This document shows positions 60,434 through 64,000 of a stretch of DNA of 64,000 nucleotides, piece by piece. Position 1 is the stretch's first letter. Every line of letters starts with the position of its first letter. Source of the DNA: Carya illinoinensis (Eukaryota; Streptophyta; Magnoliopsida; Fagales; Juglandaceae); assembly GCF_018687715.1 (NCBI RefSeq), contig NC_056766.1:18578501-18642500 (forward strand). The letters run 5' to 3'. Below the pieces are notes generated by a model. It was not told the DNA's origin and made no database searches. It worked only from the letters and a program-made list of their open reading frames with translations. A program made the translations under genes and the position numbers.

Positions 60434-61055
60434 CAAACACTACCTTCTGTAGCTGAAGGCAGGAGGTCTCCCATGGAAATTCAGAAAAACAGTCTGTATA
60501 TGAGGACTTGAGAGCCATGGCGTCGCCAAATACCTGCAGTAAGCATAAGTCATTTCCCACAAATAACTCGCATTGTTAAGTATCCACTTTCTATTAGTAA
60601 CAATTGCAAATTCATTCGAGTTCGTTTGGTTCCCAGCAAACCGAGAAGAAAATATGTAACCAGGTAAAATTTGCACATTGTACTTTTCTATAGAACCAAA
60701 ATCACAGATTTTCTTTTCAAATCCTTAAAGTTCTCGTCGATTTTCTTGGCAACCAAATGAGTTCCGCGAAGAAAAATTATAGTTTGTACCGGCCACGAAG
60801 AACGCGGCACTTGGAAACGACGCTGTCGTATATATGGGAGCAGGAGTTGTAAGTCAGGCTCACGGGACTCCCTCTGAACCCCGAGAAGACATCTTCCAGG
60901 AGATGGAATTCCAAGAAATTGTAGAGAAACAGAACGGAAACGATCAGAAAGCCCAACAAGTAGTGCCAAAACGGTATCAGAGCGAGCGCATTGAACAACA
61001 GGCCGTAGGGGTTGACCCAGGATCCCGCAGAGTCGCAGCAATCCAACGACGACAT
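38024..61055 (-). CDS. EMB8: EMB8-like alpha/beta hydrolase (YheT/ABHD1-3 family), 14 coding exons
   Basis: Exons in transcript order: 61055-60790, 60533-60444, 51455-51394, 48502-48402, 46106-46017, 43069-42947, 41744-41667, 41092-41007, 40821-40773, 39750-39694, 39613-39483, 39401-39318, 38692-38623, 38497-38024. All junctions are GT-AG, phases agree, and the sum is 1761 bases (586 codons plus stop). The product matches plant embryogenesis-associated protein EMB8, a presumed membrane-bound serine esterase whose substrate is unknown. An N-terminal hydrophobic segment lies at about residues 20-48. The nucleophile elbow GTSIG has Ser at 238, the acid is in NALDDP (Asp 363/364), and His 393 is in KHGGHLAF. 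The acidic C-terminal tail (430 onwards) ends in a second hydrophobic segment. The start is Met at 61055 (MSSLDCC); the frame stays open 83 codons upstream but that part looks like leader. Introns are greatly enlarged by transposons; intron 2 is 9.9 kb less 0.9 kb (51456-60443). Confidence 0.93.
41265..41395 (-). mobile_element. 5'-truncated LINE tail in an EMB8 intron
   Basis: A T-run followed by ggaaaataaaattttattga and gaataggcaag is the reverse complement of the 3' end of the LINE at 57690-57783 (..ggcttggcctat..tcaataaaatttattta..poly(A)). It is a short dead-on-arrival copy on the minus strand. Confidence 0.65.
41840..42200. mobile_element. MITE with GGGC(T/A)TGTTTGGG terminal repeats
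   Basis: The left end gggcttgtttgggaagtgag and the reverse complement of the right end, ggcatgtttgggtaatgggatga, form imperfect terminal inverted repeats of about 22 bases. The 361-bp AT-rich interior has no coding capacity. It lies in the intron between exons 6 and 7. Superfamily (PIF/Harbinger or hAT) is not settled, because the flanks read tta and taa. Confidence 0.7.
43990..44256 (+). mobile_element. LINE 3' tail fragment
   Basis: tgtacatgggcttagcctat, gaataaaatttttacttatc and an A-run at 44247-44255 match the 3' end of the LINE family at 57690-57783 on the same strand. The left boundary is uncertain. It is located in the EMB8 intron between exons 5 and 6. Confidence 0.55.
44262..45190. 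mobile_element. Long-terminal-inverted-repeat (MULE-like or foldback) element
   Basis: The left end (cttttaattgaactttttac, ttaaataagtccctctgtcaaaatt, gacatgtcatttcag, ggccacatgt) is mirrored by the right end read backwards (cttttaaattgagctttttc, ttaaattaatctctgttaaaatt, catgacatgtggcaa). The imperfect inverted repeats exceed 150 bases and are separated by AT-rich arms around a GC-rich core near 44810-44895. No transposase was found. Boundaries are approximate. Confidence 0.55.
45549..45716 (+). mobile_element. MITE family M1, copy 2
   Basis: A 168-bp unit. The left end tacaagcaaagtcgcgtacta and the reverse complement of the right end, tacaagtacaattgcgcaata, form the terminal inverted repeat. 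It closely matches copy 3 (48613-48781, inverted). Located in the EMB8 intron between exons 5 and 6. Confidence 0.8.
48041..48140. repeat. Exact-register 50-bp tandem duplication
   Basis: attgacgtcctatgcaagca begins at 48041 and again at 48091. The units differ at only a few positions (actactgaag versus actagtggag). Intronic. Confidence 0.9.
48613..48781 (-). mobile_element. MITE family M1, copy 3 (inverted)
   Basis: The reverse complement of the unit at 45549-45716. Both terminal inverted repeats (acaagyamarttgcg-type) are preserved. It lies in the intron between exons 3 and 4, next to exon 4. Confidence 0.8.
48875..49652 (+). mobile_element. Non-autonomous Helitron
   Basis: It begins TCTATTCTATTATAATAAGT after an A, the plant Helitron 5' terminus. 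It ends CTAG at 49649-49652 before a T. A GC hairpin, acgtgc-ttt-gcacgt (49625-49639), lies nine bases before CTAG. There are no terminal inverted repeats or TSD, as expected. Helitrons move by rolling-circle replication. The 778-bp copy has no Rep/helicase, so it depends on an autonomous relative. Located in the EMB8 intron between exons 3 and 4. Confidence 0.85.
49790..50630 (+). pseudogene. Decayed LINE ORF2 C-terminal fragment
   Basis: The translation shows VGNGSKITFWYDVFCGDQPL, then ALIPHE, KATLRAAFFPWMATLGKILK and LENLWKRRVMIIE, and EIVDHL at the end. This parallels the zf-RVT region of the LINE at 51850-57782 (RSKVPLKVAFFGWVASHGKI, ESVDHLLLHC). Several stops and frame changes. Intronic. 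Confidence 0.75.
50690..50848. repeat. Tandem duplication, two units about 93 bases apart
   Basis: ttcattctgaaggttttatc through ttattata.tgg..ccatatgata occurs at 50690-50753 and at 50783-50848 with few differences. Confidence 0.8.
51239..51276 (-). mobile_element. Minimal LINE-tail insertion with 12-bp TSD
   Basis: A T-run of about 25 followed by gttgagtaaatag is bracketed by tccaacccaaga at 51227-51238 and 51277-51288. The insert is essentially a poly(A) tail plus about a dozen bases of element 3' end, on the minus strand, just beside exon 3 of the EMB8-like gene. Confidence 0.75.
52050..54053 (+). CDS. LINE ORF1 protein
   Basis: An open frame of 667 codons from the MMVEARRF start (the frame is open 25 codons further up, but that part is CT-rich leader). 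The N-terminal part (RRFTIESKTFFF, GFFRKFRIGNGVFIIQLLKN, CYLLLEEFNNERRKGSLIIP) resembles the RNA-binding-type N-terminus seen in ORF1 of other plant LINEs. The middle (residues about 265-375) is Pro/Ala/Ser-rich and built on 40-residue repeats (GxPHVG.L.S.EAGPACPQT). The C-terminal third is acidic, then ends with a helical segment (WVIQKVNEMRHCLG). It should coat LINE RNA. It overlaps ORF2 by ATGA at 54050-54053, which suggests coupled translation by reinitiation. Confidence 0.8.
   Translation: MMVEARRFTIESKTFFFTKVGANLFRITERNRRMALFLLLNGATVAWVVRMVGEAMDSRRREGFFRKFRIGNGVFIIQLLKNSRGCYLLLEEFNNERRKGSLIIPEGDKGSGWDGFAYHLKKVAESAVAEPLKRQKMVAQMEGGLRKGGNAGGSSMEPSTSATYASVLAGSSPEREISSYPAVNGGATQRSVGDVEGILWGVRASLSGVLEDVSFLMKKVDLGLSMVMGHGKEVELGRRYGAEKDLQETSGRQVIIREAVGQGEPGCPQYQASRPQLQAESPRVTSIAHEARGLAHGILHVGGLASGEAGPACPQTWATRPLPQAVSSRRPSRPTSGIPHVGQLVSSEAGPACPQTQASGPLSRAVSPRASGRPSKALDPLPSDGSALQGSVNVSPPAAPKTDNPPSQNVPLVSGEPSDGGTENTEAAERFSPQFPPENTHGLPGNDASVPTSISRQPQNRPRAYDGAECGTLDQFQIVESSFNGDGFSSAPGLDTGVIPETLFLSKGLSETLTKVLCTMDDEVDASLLGGRSSDEGSLCGSDLQLACKELGDGSLSAVPYEPEEVPSPLCSLPPEDCSTESLPLPPDWVIQKVNEMRHCLGISCEGFEDQLQALLIAMREGQPALAKSVVKKDRELKRLTCSINYDAREGSTSRGRLKDRANLGDP
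52852..53180 (+). repeat. 120-bp in-frame tandem repeat in LINE ORF1
   Basis: gaggcaggccctgcctgtcc occurs at 52971 and exactly 120 bases later at 53091. A weaker third unit begins near 52852. The 40-codon period keeps the frame. Confidence 0.85.
54050..57688 (+). pseudogene. LINE ORF2 (endonuclease, reverse transcriptase, zf-RVT) with two premature stops
   Basis: A frame of 1212 codons with TAG at codons 187 (54608) and 353 (55106), both at positions where the family has Trp (TWSNGR and LWLKEGD contexts). Endonuclease motifs are QETKL (about residue 37-41), GGDFN (about 141-145) and SDHFPL (about 223). Reverse transcriptase blocks: KAPGPDGF (55402-55425), DFRPISLI, LDMEKAFDHVHWDF (55780-55826), GLRQGDPLSP (55955-55985), and FADDTLIF with the catalytic DD at residues 690-691 (56111 onwards). 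The zf-RVT block is at 57184-57370 (C..C..ESVDHLLLHC). It ends at the zinc region with no RNase H domain. The protein would nick target DNA and copy LINE RNA. Confidence 0.93.
57796..58405. other. Intron 2 remainder without features
   Basis: Ordinary AT-rich intron sequence. The short open frame at 57969-58196 shows no recognisable domain. Confidence 0.4.
58425..58450 (-). mobile_element. 26-bp LINE-tail insertion with perfect 19-bp TSD
   Basis: A T-run of 19 followed by gataagt is flanked on both sides by atatagagaattatctttg (58406-58424 and 58451-58469). gataagt matches the extreme 3' end of LINE tails in this window (acttatc before poly(A), 44241-44256). Confidence 0.9.
58931..59100 (-). 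mobile_element. Truncated LINE 3' end with perfect 15-bp TSD
   Basis: ttctctacatttaac flanks both sides (58931-58945 and 59086-59100). The insert starts with a T-run and gataggtaaacaaattttat, the reverse complement of the LINE 3' end, and is about 140 bp long. Confidence 0.9.
59701..60070. repeat. Three-unit tandem repeat of about 106 bp with an embedded (GA)n
   Basis: aagtttactatttggtcctt begins at 59701 and again at 59807, nearly identical over 98 bases. A diverged third unit begins at 59960 (aagtttggtgtttggtcctt). A (GA)n tract at 59930-59960 separates units two and three. Confidence 0.9.
60110..60255. repeat. 72-bp tandem duplication
   Basis: agcttttcgc.a.tgtttctgctactcgcctaattg.attcttatc recurs at about 60111 and 60182, ending ccatgctctca in both. 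Confidence 0.9.
60400..60431. repeat. (AAT)n microsatellite next to exon 2 donor
   Basis: About ten AAT units, ending only about ten bases from the splice donor of EMB8 exon 2 (60441-60443 on the plus strand). Length variation here could influence splicing. Confidence 0.95.
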
Positions 61056-61704
61056 GAAAGAAGAAATGCTTACTAGAAATTCTATCCTCGAAGTGGGAAT
61101 TGGGATTGATAATGGAGAATTGTGTGGTCGTTGATGGTTCGGTAATGGTGGGTTAGGAGGTGAACGGGATGCGAAAAGTGCATTTATGTCGTATTCTTGT
61201 GTCCGTCTATTGGAAAGTCCGCCTCCGTTCCACGAAAGTATCTGGAGTGAGTCCGACGCTTCATGAGAACGATTCATAAGGTTTGGTAAACACGTGGAAC
61301 TCAATTTGAAAATAAGAGAAATATTTTATCTAAAATTTGGTAAAAGTAAATTTATAAATTAATATAATTAGATATAATATGTTAAATTATAAAATTATTT
61401 TTATTATAAAATAGATTTAACGTATTATATGAAATTATATCAATATATAAAATTTACTTTTATAAGATTTTTTTTGTGACCATAATACTTCTCTAAAACT
61501 AATATACATATAATAATTTTTGCAAATTTTTATTTTGTTTATTTTAAATGAAGATTATAACATATAAAAATAATATATTTATATATAAAAAAATATTTCA
61601 TTTTAAAATATGATTATATAAAAAACTATAATAAAAAAAAAAATTGTGTATACTTTAATGCAATGGCATTGTTTGTTATAGCACTAACTACTGAGTTTGC
61701 TTCC
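61056..61704 (-). promoter_or_regulatory. 5' leader and presumed promoter region of the EMB8-like gene
   Basis: About 250 bases of moderate-GC leader-like sequence precede the ATG at 61055, followed by AT-rich DNA from 61310. No clear TATA element could be singled out. In-frame upstream Met codons exist (for example at 61304), so an N-terminal extension cannot be fully excluded. Confidence 0.35.
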
Positions 61705-62105
61705 TTTTTTTTTATTTTTTTGAAATGTTAAATATCATTGATAAAACTAAGTCATACACATAGTATCTTCTTTTTTGATCCCGACTGGACCATCTTCTAG
61801 CCATACATTTTCTGTGTCTTCTCTAACGACTAACTTAGTAGTTGCTGTGTGTGCTGCATTGTTTGCAATCCTTTTGACAAACTTTAGTTTCCAGGCCATG
61901 TGTATCTCCATGAGGTGTTGTAGGTCCTCTATCTCCTGCTACATCCACGAGTTGTCTTCTTTCTTAGAGTTGACTGAGTCTATTACTGTTTTGGCATCCC
62001 CTTCTATTATGACTTGATTCAGTCCTAACTCACTACATAGCTCTGTGTAGGGCAGTCACTTCAGCTTGAAAGGCCAAGAGAATATGGATTTTTGGAGTAG
62101 TCAGA
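61705..62105 (-). pseudogene. LINE RNase H fragment, 5'-truncated
   Basis: On the minus strand the translation reads AFQAEVTALHRAM, ELGLNQVIIEGDAKTVIDSV, then KLKFVKRIANNAAHTATTKL, matching the RNase H core (E and D of the catalytic set visible) of plant LINEs. A T-rich tract at 61708-61727 is the poly(A) end. In-frame stops at two places. A weak TSD may exist (gagtttgcttcc before, gagttgctttta after). Confidence 0.75.
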
Positions 62106-63090
62106 GTTGCTTTTAAGAAATATAAAAGATGATTAAAAACTAATAAAAATTAACCTAGTTGAAAAGATATTTGGGGGTCCTCTCTTTGGTTGAAAGTTGG
62201 GGTGTTTTCTCTCTTTGCTTTTCATGAGCAAAGAGTAAAGTTACTTAATGCAAGTTTGGGTATTAGAGTATTCTGAAAATACTTCATTACTATTCATTAT
62301 TTTAAAGAATACCTGGAAACTGGTCTAGCTGCTCCTCTTTAATAAATAGCCCTCCAGTAGTTGAACGCCACGTAAGCCTTTTATTTTACTTAGTCTGCAT
62401 TTATCTACACTCGATCAATGACCCACTCTATTTATCTCCTACCTTCAAAAGGACACTGGCACAATTCCAACCTGGCACTATGTAATTTGCAAGAAAGCAG
62501 GCTTTGCCAAGTCAAAATGTTGCAATGGAGGATTGCACCATCCACCATTGGTAATTTGCAAGCCACACTGGTTCGATCCAGACATGCAAACAGAAAACCC
62601 ATAGTACGAAATCCAGGAAAATCCCACTTGTAGCACCGAGGAAAACCCCACTTGAAAGCTATAGGTAATCTCACTTGCAGCATCTAGGAAAATCCCATTC
62701 GTATGCATGAGATTTTTCATAGATTTCAAACCCACATTTTAAGAAACCCCATGGTATGAAATAAGGCCAACTCCTCCAACTCAGAGAAACGAAACCTTTG
62801 ATTTTCTATCATTCTTTTTTTCTTAATATTTTGGACCTCGTGCTTGATTTTTGTGATAGAGATATTACTTCATAGCCCTAATGTGTGAAATCTGTAATGC
62901 TTTTTGGAGATTTTCATTTGGCTTTCTTTTACTGGGTTCGCAGCTCAAGCCTTGTTGAAACCCCATCGTTGTATTTTACATTAATATCAGTTGTTGTGCA
63001 TATAGACAGGAGACTTGAAATGGAAATGGGTGTGAAAATCCATTTATGGGTAGTGAAAATGATTGTGAAAATTGTAAAATCTCATATGTG
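62106..63090. other. Unassigned sequence before the LTR-like element
   Basis: No gene supported. Short repeats of aggaaaatcccacttg/aggaaaaccccacttg/aggaaaatcccattcg occur at 62612-62700. Confidence 0.35.
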
Positions 63091-63133
63091 AGCTGATGGC
63101 TTGCAAAATTTCATATTGCAGATTTTACAAGTT

Positions 63134-63369
63134 CGCTCGAGCGGAGGCTTTTGGCCGCTCGAGCGAATTCAGGCAGATTCAAACGCTCGACTGCCGCTCG
63201 ACAGGGAGCTCGAGCGGGTTGCTGAAAAACGAAGATCGCTCGAGCGGAGACATTGGCCGCTCGAGCGAAATCAGGCAGAGTCGAACGCTCGATGTGCGCT
63301 CGATAGGACGCTCGAGCGAAATCAGGCAGAGTCGAACGCTCGACGCGCGCTCGACACCCCGCTCGAGCG
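63134..63369. repeat. Array of seven CGCTCGAGCG palindromes (51-bp units)
   Basis: The palindrome (one copy with A for the first C) occurs at 63134, 63156, 63207, 63237, 63258, 63309 and 63360. Half-sites cgctcga lie between them. Spacings of 51 bases dominate, with the 102-base combination repeated, so the array is a tandem expansion. Frames through it give Arg/Ser/Glu-rich repeats and are not genes. Confidence 0.9.
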
Positions 63370-63411
63370 AACATCGTATTTTGACAGATTTTAGGTTTTC
63401 CGCCGTGGGAC

Positions 63412-63422
63412 CATATAAAAGG
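63412..63422 (+). promoter_or_regulatory. TATA box downstream of the palindrome array
   Basis: catataaaagg, 43 bases after the last palindrome, with gccgtgggac just before it. It fits a pol II core promoter. Confidence 0.6.
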
Positions 63423-64000
63423 CCATTCTTCACTCTAGAGCCGCGAGTTTTGACTGGAGAACACTCTTTGGGAGAGAAAAACATAGCTAGAGGGATTCAA
63501 TTCATCTGTTTTGGAGACGGAATTCCAATTTATTGCACGTACGTTGGATTCATACACGAGCACGGACGGGAGAAAGGCGTTGAATCGTTCTCTTGAGCTT
63601 TTGACGACCAGTTGAGGCTGCAAGGAGGATTTTTCAGTGTTTATTTTCTTCTTCCCATCTTCTCAGAACAATTATGGTGAATTCATTTATGTTGAATTCC
63701 AATTCTAGTATGAGCTAAATTTTCTTCTTTCTAGGAAAACGATGTAACCTAATTCCGAACTATGCTTGTTTGTCCATGCTAATTTAATGCAATTCTCTCT
63801 TTGTTTATCTGATTTATTCTGAATTTAATGCTTCTAATTAACTGGTCATTGATTAGATGATTATTAATCTTGTGATTTGCTATCGAAAGAGGGAATCATA
63901 GGGTAGATCTTGGATATTTCAGCATAGGTAAGTATAGAGATCGAAAGACTTGTATGAACCTGTGTAGTAATTAAATCATTGGTCTTATTGCGTTCTTGAT

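Larger units (their letters stand above)
63091..64000 (+). mobile_element. Probable LTR-element promoter and leader, running off the window
   Basis: The palindrome array is followed by a TATA box, catataaaagg (63412-63422), then a moderate-GC transcribed-looking stretch. After that comes AT-rich sequence with tatcgaaagagggaatcata and gagatcgaaagacttg, phrases that recur in leaders of plant retroelements. No coding domain is in view and the second LTR would lie outside the window. Assignment is by resemblance only. Confidence 0.45.

Noticed and set aside
62500..62590. tRNA-like B box ggttcgatcc
   Set aside because: The B box is good, but the upstream A box is poor and no tRNA fold is visible.
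63134..63369. CRISPR-like array of regular palindromes
   Set aside because: Plant nuclear context, spacers are themselves repeated, and no cas genes exist; it is a tandem repeat.
63096..63596. 166-codon repetitive frame and its antisense partners
   Set aside because: The repeated residues come from the palindrome array; frames exist in several registers on both strands.

Overview
The window is nuclear DNA from a flowering plant, very probably a woody eudicot. The evidence is plant-type GT-AG introns, a GRAS transcription factor, an EMB8-type alpha/beta hydrolase, and the usual mix of plant transposons (L1-type LINEs, CACTA, hAT, Helitron, MITEs, LTR-like repeats). The general look of the repeats reminds me of Fagales, but that is an impression only. 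Only two host genes are supported, both on the minus strand; almost everything else is transposon-derived.

Region 1 (1-7015): an old, decayed plus-strand LINE (ORF1 remnant, endonuclease, reverse transcriptase, zinc finger, RNase H). A second, 5'-truncated LINE (about 1936-3737) is nested inside it and bounded by a diverged 17-bp target-site duplication (TSD). Region 2 (7015-9365): a degenerate BED-zinc-finger hAT transposase, then unassigned repeat-like DNA. Region 3 (9366-19260): a heavily nested block with a CACTA-like 5' terminus, a 2.2-kb hAT-like element with CTCGA-rich ends, a minus-strand truncated LINE, and a CACTA transposase pseudogene (TNP2, DUF4218, DUF4216). The transposase frame is interrupted by a 1.03-kb hAT-like element with GAGTC-rich ends. 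Region 4 (20523-25410): two diverged direct copies of a roughly 2.4-kb LTR-like repeat.

Region 5 (25727-27109): an apparently intact single-exon GRAS gene on the minus strand. Region 6 (27200-38020): AT-rich spacer with microsatellites, then a probable third LTR-like repeat carrying a 2.2-kb hAT-like element with a perfect 8-bp TSD and the same GAGTC-rich terminal design as the copy in region 3.

Region 7 (38024-61055): one EMB8-like gene of 14 coding exons on the minus strand. The exons join in frame to 586 codons, spread over 23 kb. Its introns hold a near-intact 5.9-kb LINE with 13-bp TSDs, a non-autonomous Helitron, several MITEs, a long-inverted-repeat element, a decayed LINE fragment and three LINE-tail insertions, at least two of which are only a few dozen bases long. 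Region 8 (61056-64000): a LINE RNase H fragment, then the start of a probable LTR element whose promoter region is an array of CGCTCGAGCG palindromes upstream of a TATA box.

The two host genes show no functional link. The main biology here is nested transposition, and expansion of one gene's introns without damage to its reading frame.
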